From Acidobacteriaceae bacterium (lineage in GTDB: Bacteria > Acidobacteriota > Terriglobia > Bryobacterales > Bryobacteraceae), in the NCBI GenBank assembly GCA_019240475.1, contig JAFAYI010000034.1, positions 62,001-126,000 on the forward strand: a stretch of DNA of 64,000 bases, read 5' to 3'. Positions 53,747-63,022 of the stretch are shown here, piece after piece; within the stretch, counting starts at the first letter, position 1, and each line of letters opens with the position of its first letter. The translations under genes were made by a program, and so were the position numbers. The notes below the pieces were generated by a model. It searched no databases. It saw nothing but the letters and a program-made list of their open reading frames with translations, and was not told the origin of the DNA.

Positions 53747-54828
53747 TGTACCGGTCCTTACGCGACCTGGATTGGCCGCTGCTGATCGTAACGCTGGCGC
53801 TTTGCACGCTGGGGGTTCTTCAAATCTACAGCGCGACGCTCGGAACGAAATGGGAAGACGCCTGGTGGAAGCAGATCGTATGGGTTGCGAGCGGCTTAGT
53901 CATGATGTGGGTGATCGCAACCTTCGACTATCATTCGCTGCTCGGCCGGGTGATTTATTTCTACATCGGGGCGGTGGCGTTGCTGTTGACGACCGCCGTC
54001 ATCGGCAATAAGGTTTTCGGATCGACTCGCTGGATTCACGTCGCCGGATTTACGCTGCAGACCTCCGAGTTCGTAAAGATTGTATTGATTCTTCTGATTG
54101 CGAAGTATCTAACCGATATCAAAGCGGAGACGTTGGAGTGGAAGGATCTCGCCAAGCTGGGAGGGTTTGTGGCGATACCGATGGCCCTGGTCATGAAAGA
54201 GCCCGACCTGGGCACGGCTTTAACCTATCTGCCAATCCTGGTGTGCGGGATTCTGATGGCGGGGCTGCGATGGAAGTATTTGTTGATCATCGGCTCCATC
54301 CTGCTAGTGACGCTGCCGATTGGGTATCATTTTCTTAAGCCGTATCAGAAGGACCGGCTGGTGAGCTTCATTTATCCAGACCGCGATCCGAAGGGGACTG
54401 GTTTTCAGGTGATCCAATCGCGAATAGCCGTCGGAAACGGCGGCATGTGGGGACGGGGCGCAAAGGAGAGTTCGCAGACGCACTTGGGCTTTTTGCCGGT
54501 GCCGCACACGGATTTTATTTTTTCTTCGTTCGCCGAGGAGCACGGTTTTGTAGGCATCGTGATCGCACTGGCGCTTTACTTCCTGCTCATCATGCAGGTT
54601 GTGCAGAACGCGCAGACGGCGACCGACAAGGCGGGGCTTTATATATGCATGGGCGTGGCCGCGCTGCTGTTGTTTCATGTGTTAGTTAACGTAGGCATGG
54701 TGGTCGGCCGGATGCCGATCACCGGGATTCCGCTCCCGTTGATGAGTTCGGGGGGGTCGGATACCTGGTCGATTTTTTTGATGTTGGGATTAGTGAATAG
54801 CGTCAGGCTGCGCAGGTTTGTGAATTGA
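53746..54828 (+). CDS. rodA: Peptidoglycan glycosyltransferase RodA (SEDS family)
   Basis: RodA polymerises glycan strands in partnership with PBP2. This 360-residue protein has ten predicted helices, the catalytic-region MKEPDLGTALTYLP with the conserved Asp (DLGTAL), QVIQSRIAVGNGGMWGRG, and QTHLGFLPVPHTDFIFSSFAEEHGFVG. The GTG start overlaps the mrdA stop by one base. The usual VSYGGS motif near the end is MSSGGSDTW here, a departure noted under findings. Confidence 0.94.
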   Translation: MYRSLRDLDWPLLIVTLALCTLGVLQIYSATLGTKWEDAWWKQIVWVASGLVMMWVIATFDYHSLLGRVIYFYIGAVALLLTTAVIGNKVFGSTRWIHVAGFTLQTSEFVKIVLILLIAKYLTDIKAETLEWKDLAKLGGFVAIPMALVMKEPDLGTALTYLPILVCGILMAGLRWKYLLIIGSILLVTLPIGYHFLKPYQKDRLVSFIYPDRDPKGTGFQVIQSRIAVGNGGMWGRGAKESSQTHLGFLPVPHTDFIFSSFAEEHGFVGIVIALALYFLLIMQVVQNAQTATDKAGLYICMGVAALLLFHVLVNVGMVVGRMPITGIPLPLMSSGGSDTWSIFLMLGLVNSVRLRRFVN

Positions 54829-55122
54829 ATCTGACGGCCGAGCAAGTTGAAAGTTGGACTCGATTGAATAGGGGTCGAACGGAGTAGAACAGAGATTTCG
54901 GATTGCAAAGAGTTTTTCGCGACCGTCAGAAATGATGTAAGCGGACGCAAGGCGTGGGGTTATTAAGCAGCACGGAATGTGCTCGCGCACTGTGGATTCG
55001 GTGCGCTGGGTCCCGCGCCGGCGGCAGAAAGTTTGCGTTGACATGGCCTGCGGACGAATGCAGGAATGGTGCAACTCCGAGGCTGTGGCTGCTCTCATCG
55101 CGACCCATTGAGGCGGTGAGAA

Positions 55123-57780
55123 ATGAGTAAAGAACTGGTGATTGGATCCAATCGCCACGAGACGAAAGTAGCGGTGCTCGAGGAGGATCAGCTCGTCGAG
55201 GTGTATTTCCAGCGGGGGAACGAGTATTCGCTCGCCGGAAGCATCCATAAGGGACGCGTCACACGCGTATTGCCGGGGATGCAATCCGCATTTGTCGATG
55301 TGGGGCTGGAGCGCGATACGTTCCTATACGTGTCGGATTTCTTCGAAGAGAACGAAGACATCGACACAGTGGAGGAGAAGCCCGCGCGAGGGGAAAGGCG
55401 GGAGCGAGGCGGCGGCCGGCAGCATCTGGAGCGAGTGGGAGAGGAGCGGATGGCCGAACCGCGCGCGATTCGCAGGCTGGGGCAGGAGGCCACCGAGCAG
55501 CAGGGCGGCGAGGCCGCGGGAGACGACCTGGAAGCGGGCGAACCGGAAGTCGCAGCGGTTGCGGAAGCAGCGCCGAGCGCGGCAGGCGAACGCACGGAAC
55601 AGGATCGTGGATTTCGAGGGGATCGGGGAGACCGCCGAGGCAGGCGCTCGCGAAGACGCAGGCAACGGGGGCGAGGGTTCCCGGAGAACAAATATGCAGC
55701 GTCGACAGCGTCGCCTCGCTTTCCAGAGAGCCCGCAGGAAAGCGCGCGCCCGATAGAAGAGTCCGAAGATGAACCCGATTCCGATGTCATGATTCTGCCG
55801 GGCGAATCGCTGGCCAAGTACCGCGGTGCGAGCGGCGGCGAAGAGCACGAGGGGGAATCGCGGCGGTTCGAGCGCGTCGAGGAAACGGAGGAGACAGAGC
55901 TCTCGCCCGAAGCTTTGGAGATGGCCGAAGAAGAAGCGGCGGAGCAGAAAGCTATCGAAGAAGAGGCCGAAGAACTTGCCTTAGCGGATAAAATCTTCGG
56001 ACACAATGACGATTTAACGCCGCAAGCCGAAGAAGAAAAAATAGAAGAGGTCAGAGAAGATCAACCGGTCGAAGAAGCCGAGGATCAGCCTTTTGGGGGG
56101 CTGGAGGCGAGGCCGTTCGGAACCGCTGAAGCGCGCGTGGTAGAAATTCCGCAGCGCGAAGATAGGCATCCGGAGCAGGCGACCGCGGAAGAATTCGGCG
56201 GTGAGCCGCTGGCCGGGCTGGCGGAAGGCGAAGCGCTTGAAGTAGACGAATTTCAAACCATTGAAATTGGAGATCGCCTGGGCCTGGAAGAAGCGGGCGC
56301 GCCCGAAAACGGGGCGACCGAGCGATCCGGGGAGACATCCGGGCCGCAAACGGCCGAGGTGCGCGAGCGCGGCGGCGGATATATGCACCGCGTTTCACGG
56401 CGGATGAGACGCAGGCGCGGAGGCAATCGGTTCGGGCAGCAGGAGAGTACTCTGGCGGGCGGCGGTGAATCCAGCAGCACGGGGGCGGGAGCGGCGGCGG
56501 CGATGCAGACCGAACCGCGACGGGAGCCGCGGCGCGACACCGAGGAAGAACGTTCGGCGGAAAGGCCGGAGCGAGCGATGCCTTCCATCTCGGAACTGTT
56601 GAAGCCGGGCCAGGAGATCATCGTTCAGATTGCCAAAGAACCGCTGGGGCAGAAGGGGGCGAGAATCACTTCCCACGTCGCGCTACCGGGGCGATACGTG
56701 GTTTTCATGCCGAGCGTGGCGCATTTGGGCGTCTCGCGCAAGATTGCGAGCGACGATGAACGCTACCGTTTGAAGCGGATCTTGCAGGCTCATCGTCCGG
56801 GGACGACCGGCGGCTTCATTGTCCGGACGGCAGGGGAAGGCGTGCCGGAGCCGGAGATCGCGGCCGATATGAGTTTTCTCTACAACCTGTGGCTGGACAT
56901 CCGGCAGAAGGCGGAGAAAAAACCGGCGCCGGTTTTGCTGCACTACGACCTCGACATCGTGCAGCGCGTTTTGCGCGACCAGGTGACGGATGAGTTCAAG
57001 GCGATCTGGGTGGACAGCGAGGAGATGTATGAAAACGTAGTTACTTTCATGCAGCGCTTTCAGCCGGAGCTTGTGCAGCGCGTAAAGATGTACACGCGAA
57101 CAACGCCCATCTTCGATGCGTTCAACATCACGCAAGAACTGGAAAAGGCGCTGAGGCCCAAGGTGTGGTTGAAGAGCGGCGGTTACATCGTGATCAATCA
57201 GACCGAGGCGTTGGTGGCCATCGACATCAATACGGGAAAGTACGTCGGCAAGTCGAACCGGTTGGAAGATACGATCGTCAAGACGAACACCGAGGCCGTG
57301 AAAGAGATTGTGCGGCAAATCCGGCTGCGCGACCTGGGTGGGATTATTGTGGTCGATTTCATCGACATGGATGAGCGCAAGAACCGCCAGCGGGTGATGC
57401 AGGCTTTGGAAGAAGCGATGCGGGCGGACAAAGCGCCGTACAAGATTTTGCAGTTCAACGATTTCGGCCTGGTGGCGATTACGCGCAAGCGGGTAAAGCA
57501 AAGCCTGGAGCGGACGCTGTGCTCGCCGTGCCCGTATTGCGAAGGCGCGGGATATGTGAAGAGCGTGCAGACGGTGATCGGCGAGATTTTGGTGGAGGCG
57601 CAGAAGATCGCAAGCGCGCTGGATGGGAAGGATGCGGTGCTACGGGTGCATCCGGACGTCGCGAAGGTGCTGAAGGCGCGAGACAACCAATATCTGGAGG
57701 AGCTCGAAGAGGTTCTCAAGCGGCCGGTGCTGGTGAGAAGCGATCCGGCATTGAATCACGAGAAGTTCGATTTGGGTTGA
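55123..57780 (+). CDS. rng: Ribonuclease G/E with large charged insertion in the S1 domain
   Basis: RNase G/E is the 5'-sensing endonuclease that processes rRNA and mRNA. The 885-residue product is almost twice the usual ~490. Residues 1-75 and ~487 onward are the normal protein: S1 half (LAGSIHKGRVTRVLPGMQSAFVDVGLERDTFLYV), then IIVQIAKEPLGQKGARITSHVALPGRYVVFMP, the catalytic Asp pair (AIDINTGKY and VVDFIDMD), and the zinc-link CSPCPYCEGAG. Between them, residues ~76-486 are a disordered, highly charged insertion with Glu-rich stretches and Arg-rich patches (RRGRRSRRRRQRGRG, MRRRRGG). It follows rodA after 294 bases. Confidence 0.9.
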   Translation: MSKELVIGSNRHETKVAVLEEDQLVEVYFQRGNEYSLAGSIHKGRVTRVLPGMQSAFVDVGLERDTFLYVSDFFEENEDIDTVEEKPARGERRERGGGRQHLERVGEERMAEPRAIRRLGQEATEQQGGEAAGDDLEAGEPEVAAVAEAAPSAAGERTEQDRGFRGDRGDRRGRRSRRRRQRGRGFPENKYAASTASPRFPESPQESARPIEESEDEPDSDVMILPGESLAKYRGASGGEEHEGESRRFERVEETEETELSPEALEMAEEEAAEQKAIEEEAEELALADKIFGHNDDLTPQAEEEKIEEVREDQPVEEAEDQPFGGLEARPFGTAEARVVEIPQREDRHPEQATAEEFGGEPLAGLAEGEALEVDEFQTIEIGDRLGLEEAGAPENGATERSGETSGPQTAEVRERGGGYMHRVSRRMRRRRGGNRFGQQESTLAGGGESSSTGAGAAAAMQTEPRREPRRDTEEERSAERPERAMPSISELLKPGQEIIVQIAKEPLGQKGARITSHVALPGRYVVFMPSVAHLGVSRKIASDDERYRLKRILQAHRPGTTGGFIVRTAGEGVPEPEIAADMSFLYNLWLDIRQKAEKKPAPVLLHYDLDIVQRVLRDQVTDEFKAIWVDSEEMYENVVTFMQRFQPELVQRVKMYTRTTPIFDAFNITQELEKALRPKVWLKSGGYIVINQTEALVAIDINTGKYVGKSNRLEDTIVKTNTEAVKEIVRQIRLRDLGGIIVVDFIDMDERKNRQRVMQALEEAMRADKAPYKILQFNDFGLVAITRKRVKQSLERTLCSPCPYCEGAGYVKSVQTVIGEILVEAQKIASALDGKDAVLRVHPDVAKVLKARDNQYLEELEEVLKRPVLVRSDPALNHEKFDLG

Positions 57781-57848
57781 ATCGCGGCTCGCGATGCTAG
57801 ACTGAGGGCGGCAACGCGGGATGCAGGGGCGGCGCGGGGGCGGATACA

Positions 57849-57938
57849 GGAGAGATGGCCGAGTGGTTGAAGGCGCACGCTTGGAAAGCGTGTATAGGGG
57901 AAACTCTATCGTGGGTTCGAATCCCACTCTCTCCGCCA
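57849..57938 (+). tRNA. tRNA-Ser (anticodon GGA)
   Basis: GGAGAGA (57849-57855) pairs with TCTCTCC (57928-57934); the discriminator is G57935 and the CCA is encoded at 57936-57938. The anticodon stem CACGC/GCGTG encloses the loop TTGGAAA with anticodon GGA at 57883-57885. The long variable arm (type II) and the T-arm GGGTTCGAATCCC are present. It reads UCC and UCU serine codons. Confidence 0.95.
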
Positions 57939-58121
57939 GGTTAAATCAATAGCTTACAGTCGCCATTGCGTCGGGAATTTCGGACAGTTCCAAGTCCGGC
58001 GGATTTGAAGAAGGCCGGCGGGGGTGGCGCCCGAATCGGTAAGATCAAGGCGGTGCGTGCGCGGCTTGACGGGATTGATTCACCGGTTATTTATCCTCCA
58101 GGCGGCCACAAAGCTGATTGA

Positions 58122-59558
58122 ATGTCCGTACGAGCGCAACTAACGATCGTTTTCACAACCATGTTCGGCGCGATTGTTATCGCGCTTGCCCTGTCACTCT
58201 ATTTCATTGAGAAGAATGATGCTTATCGACGGCTAGACGCAGCCTTGCAGGTTGCAACCGCGGCGACATCCATGTCAGCCGAGCATGAGCTGACGGAGCA
58301 CTCGACAACGGCCGGCGGCGAAGCGGATATCCAATCGGTGCTGAGCGAAGATCAGAGCGCCGCAATGCGAGACACGCAGATTCTGATCTGCGAAGGAGAA
58401 CGATGCAGCGATTTCAAAGCCGGCATCGATCGCCATCTAGATCTCCGGAGAGTGCCTAAACGTTCGTTGAGGAACGGCGCCGTCATTGACGGGTTTCGAA
58501 TTTCAACGAGCTCATTTACGGCTCCGAAATTCCACATCACCTATCAAATCTATGCCGCTAAGCCGATCGCCCCGATCTTGGCACAACTCAAAGAGGCGCG
58601 GACAGCGTTGTTCATTTTTGTTCCGCTCGGCCTCGCTGCCGCGGGATTCGGCGGGTATTTCCTCGCGAAAAGGTCATTGCGCCCTCTGAATGAGTTCGCT
58701 CAAGTGATCGAGGGTATCAGCTTCTCAGACTTGAGCGCACGAGTAACGGTAGACCAAGGTACAGGTGAAATCGCGCTGTTGGGATCGCGGTTTAACGCCT
58801 TGTTAGGCCGGCTACAGCAAGCCTTTGACCTACAGCGGCGCTTCATGGCTGATGCGTCTCATCAGCTCAGAACTCCCGTTAGCATTGCTCTCGCCGCGGC
58901 TCAAGTAATCAATCGCGATCCCAATCCAACTTCGGCAGACTACAAGGAATCCTTGCGGATTATCGAAAAGCAAATGCTCCAGGTTCGAAGGGCGGTCGAA
59001 GAGATGTTTTTTCTTTCACAAGCAGATTCCGCCTCGCTCAAGATGAATAGCAAGGAAATGTATCTCGATGACGCGGTCGCCGAAGCGGTGCGCGCCGCCA
59101 AGCCTCTCGCCACGGCGAAACGGCAGAAGGTGAGAATCACCAATTTGCCGGAAGCGAAATGCATGGGCGATAGCAATCTTCTTACTCAGGCCGTTGTGGT
59201 ATTGCTCGACAATGCGGTAAAGTTCACGCCAGCCGAAGGCGACATCGAAGTATCACTGTTCAGGCGCGGCATCGAATGGGTTTGCACGGTCACGGACACT
59301 GGTATCGGAATCGCCGAAGCTGCACAAGCGCATGTTTTCGAGCGGTTCTTTCGGGAAGGCAAGCCGTCTACTGAATCCGCCACGGGAGCAGGTTTGGGAT
59401 TGGCCATCGCGAAATCGATCGTGGACAGCCATGCGGGCGCATTGCGGTTGGTAGAATCGCGTCCGGGCCGAACCATCTTTGAAATCGCCATCCCGGCTCG
59501 CGAAAGCGAGGCTGTCTCCCGCCAGCCTCAAGCGAATTCTCGAGCAGTGAGGATGTAA
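58122..59558 (+). CDS. Membrane sensor histidine kinase
   Basis: This 478-residue kinase has an N-terminal helix (about 5-29), an extracytoplasmic sensor region with two cysteines (ICEGERCSDF), a second helix (about 162-185), a HAMP linker (KRSLRPLNEFAQVIEGISFSDLSARV), the H-box RRFMADASHQLRTPVS with His247, and an ATPase domain: VLLDNAVKFTP (N), DTGIGIAEA (G1) and GAGLGLAIAK (G2). It likely phosphorylates the response regulator encoded convergently, with which it overlaps at 59528-59558. The signal is unknown. Confidence 0.92.
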   Translation: MSVRAQLTIVFTTMFGAIVIALALSLYFIEKNDAYRRLDAALQVATAATSMSAEHELTEHSTTAGGEADIQSVLSEDQSAAMRDTQILICEGERCSDFKAGIDRHLDLRRVPKRSLRNGAVIDGFRISTSSFTAPKFHITYQIYAAKPIAPILAQLKEARTALFIFVPLGLAAAGFGGYFLAKRSLRPLNEFAQVIEGISFSDLSARVTVDQGTGEIALLGSRFNALLGRLQQAFDLQRRFMADASHQLRTPVSIALAAAQVINRDPNPTSADYKESLRIIEKQMLQVRRAVEEMFFLSQADSASLKMNSKEMYLDDAVAEAVRAAKPLATAKRQKVRITNLPEAKCMGDSNLLTQAVVVLLDNAVKFTPAEGDIEVSLFRRGIEWVCTVTDTGIGIAEAAQAHVFERFFREGKPSTESATGAGLGLAIAKSIVDSHAGALRLVESRPGRTIFEIAIPARESEAVSRQPQANSRAVRM

Positions 59559-60208
59559 CCTTCCCCGCGCCGCGCGTGGATCAGCGGCTTTTGCCCCACT
59601 ATATCGATCTTTTTGCGGAGACGCTTGATGTACTCCTCGATCAGATTTGAAAACGGATCATACGGCTCGTTCCAAACGCGTTCGGATATCGTTTCGCGAT
59701 CGAGCAGAGTGTCCGGGTCTCGGGCGAGGCACTCCAATAGGGCATATTCCTTGGCTGTTACACGAACAAACTGGCCTGCTCTCCGGACCGTCTTAGATCG
59801 GGTGTCAATCTCCAGCGTATCCAGCTTGAGAACAGGCTTTTGTAGCAGCGGTCTTCGGCGTAGAAGGGCGCGCACCCTTGCGAGCAACTCGTCAAGGTCG
59901 ACCGGCTTCACCAGATAATCATCCGCTCCAAGATCAAGACCCTTCACGCGATCTTGATAGCTCCCGCTTGCGGTCAACATCAGAATCGGAATTTGCAGGC
60001 CACCTGTGCGCAGCTCCCGGCAGACCTCCCATCCGTCTTTTTCGGGCAGACGAATATCGAGAATGATGAGATCGTATTCGGACGAAGAAGCGTTCCGCAC
60101 ACCTTTGAGGCCATCCTCCGCGACGTCTACGGTGTGCAACTCTTGCCGCAAACCCTTTGCGATCATCAGGGCCGCTTCATCTTCGTCTTCGATCAGCAAC
60201 AAGCGCAT
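59528..60208 (-). CDS. OmpR/PhoB-family response regulator
   Basis: This 226-residue protein has a receiver domain with acidic pocket IEDED, phospho-acceptor Asp51 (LIILDIRLPEKDG), Thr in LMLTASG and Lys101 (YLVKPVD). A winged-helix output domain follows with VRRAGQFVRVTAKEYALLECLA and SNLIEEYIKRLRKKI..HARRGEGYIL. It is the probable partner of the histidine kinase on the opposite strand, their 3' ends overlapping by 31 bases. DNA targets are not visible. Confidence 0.93.
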   Translation of the reverse strand: MRLLLIEDEDEAALMIAKGLRQELHTVDVAEDGLKGVRNASSSEYDLIILDIRLPEKDGWEVCRELRTGGLQIPILMLTASGSYQDRVKGLDLGADDYLVKPVDLDELLARVRALLRRRPLLQKPVLKLDTLEIDTRSKTVRRAGQFVRVTAKEYALLECLARDPDTLLDRETISERVWNEPYDPFSNLIEEYIKRLRKKIDIVGQKPLIHARRGEGYILTAREFA

Positions 60209-60247
60209 CAGGCGATCCCCTGACGATCATCGTACGACGCCTCCTTG

Positions 60248-60403
60248 ATGAAGCTGCCCTATGGAGCAAACTTCGAATTCAGCTATAACGCAAAGCTCTG
60301 GGATCCACGAACATATACGTCCGAAATCCGACCGATCGTCGGCTGGGATCTAAAGCCGCTAAGCCGCGGCAGTAGGCCTGGTTGTGAGGCTTGTCGGGGC
60401 TAA
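60248..60403 (+). pseudogene. Fragment of an outer-membrane transporter-like protein
   Basis: A 51-codon open frame reads MKLPYGANFEFSYNAKLW then DPRTYTSEIRPIVGWDLKP, followed by unrelated residues and a stop; an in-frame stop lies 27 bases upstream. The pattern LPYG.NF.F.YNAK..DP.TYT.EIRPIVGW.L.P recalls an internal piece of outer-membrane beta-barrel proteins I have seen in Acidobacteria and Proteobacteria, from memory only. It lacks both ends of such a protein, so it is most likely a remnant. Confidence 0.45.
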
Positions 60404-60404
60404 T

Positions 60405-61220
60405 CTAGTACCGAAGGACGACGAACCTACTGATTGAATATCCGAGCGCGGCTCCCGCGAATACGTCCGAAGCAAAATGCTGGGAAAGCGAAAGGCGCGA
60501 GAAGCCTACGGCCGTTGCGGCGCCGAAGGCTACATACGGAATCCACCGCTGCTGCCTGTATCTGTGCGCGATCACAGTTGCGATAGCGAACGCGGCGATC
60601 GTATGGCCTGACGGGAACCCCCCACCTCCTATCACTTTGGAGCCTGCATGATCGTAGAAGGAATCGGCGTAATTTTGGGTGGAGCTGAAGGAGTATGGTC
60701 TTTTCCGGCTCGTGATGTCTTTCAACGCGGTTGCCACAATCTCGGCGTCCGCAACCGCCTCTCCTTCAAGAAGCGCGCTGCTTTCCATATGCCCGTCCTT
60801 GTGCAGCCACCCAGCCAAGTACATCGAGGAGGGAACCAATATCTCTGCTACTGCCGTCGCCTTGCTTGTGAATACGCGATTGAAACCGCTGTAAGCGGAT
60901 GTCTGGTGGAAATAGCGTCCTTCGCTGGGATCCAAAACGAGTAATCCCGCTGTACCTCCAACGACACCTAGAGCCGGCGCCCAATTGTCATTTTGGGGAA
61001 GACGAACAGGGAACAACCAGATGCTTTTTTGATCGCACAGGATGTTAGGCGCGAGCAGTTTCCACGACACAGGGCGATCGTAATCGCTGCTTGTTTGCGA
61101 GGTGGGACCCACCAGCGGTTCACTGCGCGTGGTCGAACAATCTAAATTTTGGCCGTGCGCTACAACAGAAACCAGCACGAGACCCAGCCCTCCCCACGTC
61201 AACACCCCAGTTCTGTTCAC
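60405..61220 (-). CDS. Secreted/membrane PAP2 phosphatase
   Basis: This 271-residue product has a signal peptide (about 1-23) and the three PAP2 motifs: KDITSRKRP (KX6RP), GGFPSGH (PSGH) and SRLSLSQHFASD (SRX5HX3D). Such enzymes dephosphorylate phosphatidate or undecaprenyl pyrophosphate at the membrane or in the periplasm; the substrate here is not resolved. It is transcribed toward the remnant at 60248 and is head-to-head with the aminotransferase gene across a 399-base gap. Confidence 0.88.
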   Translation of the reverse strand: MNRTGVLTWGGLGLVLVSVVAHGQNLDCSTTRSEPLVGPTSQTSSDYDRPVSWKLLAPNILCDQKSIWLFPVRLPQNDNWAPALGVVGGTAGLLVLDPSEGRYFHQTSAYSGFNRVFTSKATAVAEILVPSSMYLAGWLHKDGHMESSALLEGEAVADAEIVATALKDITSRKRPYSFSSTQNYADSFYDHAGSKVIGGGGFPSGHTIAAFAIATVIAHRYRQQRWIPYVAFGAATAVGFSRLSLSQHFASDVFAGAALGYSISRFVVLRY

Positions 61221-61619
61221 TACTTTTTTCCTCTCCCCTGAGCATAGATTTCGAGAATTCCGTTATTCAATCGCACAAGAAGTTAATTTCGCGATAAACG
61301 TGCGCGACTTGGAAGCTTATGTAGGAGCTCTCGCGCGCGGGGTTCGCCAAGGTGGAGAATCCGATTGTCTTCCTCACGTGCTCGTCGCAACGAGAATAGA
61401 CTCCGTTCGTCTCACTACTGTGCAGGATGGACGGAACGAAGCTTGGCAGGCAAGTCGTGCTTTAATGCGTCTCGGTACATAGTTCGCTCGCGAATGCGGC
61501 GCGTTGCGACGAGTATTGCTCGAACAGACGTATTTATCCTGTGTTTAGCAACCCCGGAACGCGGAGCTAACGTCGAATAAGTACCGACACAAACGGCGCA
61601 TGAACTCTTGGGGTGAAGC
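61221..61619. other. Intergenic gap with a spaced inverted repeat
   Basis: No supported gene lies between the divergent PAP2 and aminotransferase genes. It contains a perfect 12-bp inverted repeat, CTCGTCGCAACG at 61381-61392 and CGTTGCGACGAG at 61502-61513, separated by 109 bases. GGGGTGA (61611-61617) is a good ribosome-binding site for the aminotransferase. Confidence 0.6.
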
Positions 61620-63014
61620 ATGCCTGCGGCGCTGCAGCAAAATCAAGACATAAACCGTAACCATTTCACTAGAACGAAATCCGACGACCAATATTCGACC
61701 GCAGTGAATCCGTATTGGGTTCGACTCTTGAAGCTGTTGCAGATGGACGTCCGCTACGAGCGCTGCGTGGGTACGGAGTTGTTTACAGCAGACGGACGCC
61801 GAATCCTGGATTTTCTATCCGGATATTGCGTTCACAATCTCGGCCACAATCATCCGGCGATTATCGAATCTGTCAAAGACGAATTGGACCGGCGCGGCCC
61901 GGCTATGTTGCAGAGCCATGTTCCCGAATTGGCAGGCGAATTGGCGGCACGCCTTTGCGCCTTGGCCGGAGGCGACGTCAGAAAGGTGTTCTTCTGCAGT
62001 TCCGGCAGCGAGGGCGTCGAAGCAGCGATAAAATTCGCCAAGGCACACACAAAACGCGAAGGACTACTTTATGCCGAAGGCGCGTTTCACGGGTTGACGT
62101 GCGGGGCACTTTCCCTAATGGGCGACGCGTTCTGGAAACAAGGCTTCGGGGCGTTGCTACCCGGGACACAGCAGGTTCCATTCAACGACCTCGACGCACT
62201 TGAGCGAGAGCTGAAGACGAAAAGATATGCTGCGCTGTTCCTGGAGCCGATTCAGGGCGAGGCGGGTATCCGCGTACCGCACAACAAATACTTGCAGCAA
62301 GCGCAGGCGCTCTGTAAAAGGCACGGCACGCTGCTTGTCCTGGACGAAGTGCAGACGGGCTTTTATCGCACCGGCAAATTCCTGGCAGCACATCACTACG
62401 GCGTCGATGCAGATATGATCGTGCTGGCGAAGGCCATAAGTGGCGGTCTGGTGCCAAGTGGCGCCGTCTTGATGACCGAAGCGGTCCACCGTTCCGTTTA
62501 CGGTTCCCTACGCAGATCGCTGATTCATACCTCGACATACTCTGAGAACGGATTGGCGATGCGCGTCGGTCTAGCTGTGCTTGACGCGCTGGAGCGCGAG
62601 AGGTGCGAGGCGCACAGCGCCGTTATGGGAGACTACGCGCGCCAGCATCTTGGCAAGTCGCTGGGAAATTTCGAAATGGTCGAGGAGATCCGGGGCGAGG
62701 GGCTCTTTTCAGGTATCGCATTTCGTGCGCCGAAAAAATTGAGCCTGCGGGCGCCGTTCGAGGTGTTCGTCAAGATTCATCCCGCGATGTTCGGCCAGGT
62801 GCTCGTGATGCGCTTGTTCCGCGATCACGGGATTCTCGCTCAAATCTGCGGCAACAACTTCATGGTGCTGAAGGTTGCGCCTCCTCTGACGGTCACGCGA
62901 GAGCAGATCGACACGTTTGTGGACGCAGTTGCACAAGTGGTGGAGTCGGCACACTCGCCGGGCACTTTTTGGAGCGAGGCGCTGGGCCTGGCGCGGCGCG
63001 TGACCAATATCTGA
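61620..63014 (+). CDS. Class III pyridoxal-phosphate aminotransferase
   Basis: This 464-residue protein belongs to the ornithine/acetylornithine/putrescine aminotransferase fold. Seen: FLSGYCVHNLGHNHP, FFCSSGSEGVEAAIKFAKAHT (PLP phosphate loop), EPIQGEAGI, LVLDEVQTGFYRTGKFLAA, and the PLP lysine in VLAKAISGG (Lys271). The substrate is not clear. The next gene starts 8 bases after its stop and is a truncated flavoprotein, so this gene probably belonged to a biosynthetic operon that has lost a member. Confidence 0.9.
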   Translation: MPAALQQNQDINRNHFTRTKSDDQYSTAVNPYWVRLLKLLQMDVRYERCVGTELFTADGRRILDFLSGYCVHNLGHNHPAIIESVKDELDRRGPAMLQSHVPELAGELAARLCALAGGDVRKVFFCSSGSEGVEAAIKFAKAHTKREGLLYAEGAFHGLTCGALSLMGDAFWKQGFGALLPGTQQVPFNDLDALERELKTKRYAALFLEPIQGEAGIRVPHNKYLQQAQALCKRHGTLLVLDEVQTGFYRTGKFLAAHHYGVDADMIVLAKAISGGLVPSGAVLMTEAVHRSVYGSLRRSLIHTSTYSENGLAMRVGLAVLDALERERCEAHSAVMGDYARQHLGKSLGNFEMVEEIRGEGLFSGIAFRAPKKLSLRAPFEVFVKIHPAMFGQVLVMRLFRDHGILAQICGNNFMVLKVAPPLTVTREQIDTFVDAVAQVVESAHSPGTFWSEALGLARRVTNI

Positions 63015-63022
63015 CCGCGGAG

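Noticed and set aside
54829..55122. Possible RNA element or gene before rng
   Set aside because: A short CCTGC/GCAGG stem near 55047 and a TTGACA at 55038 exist but no convincing leader structure, -10 or coding frame was found.
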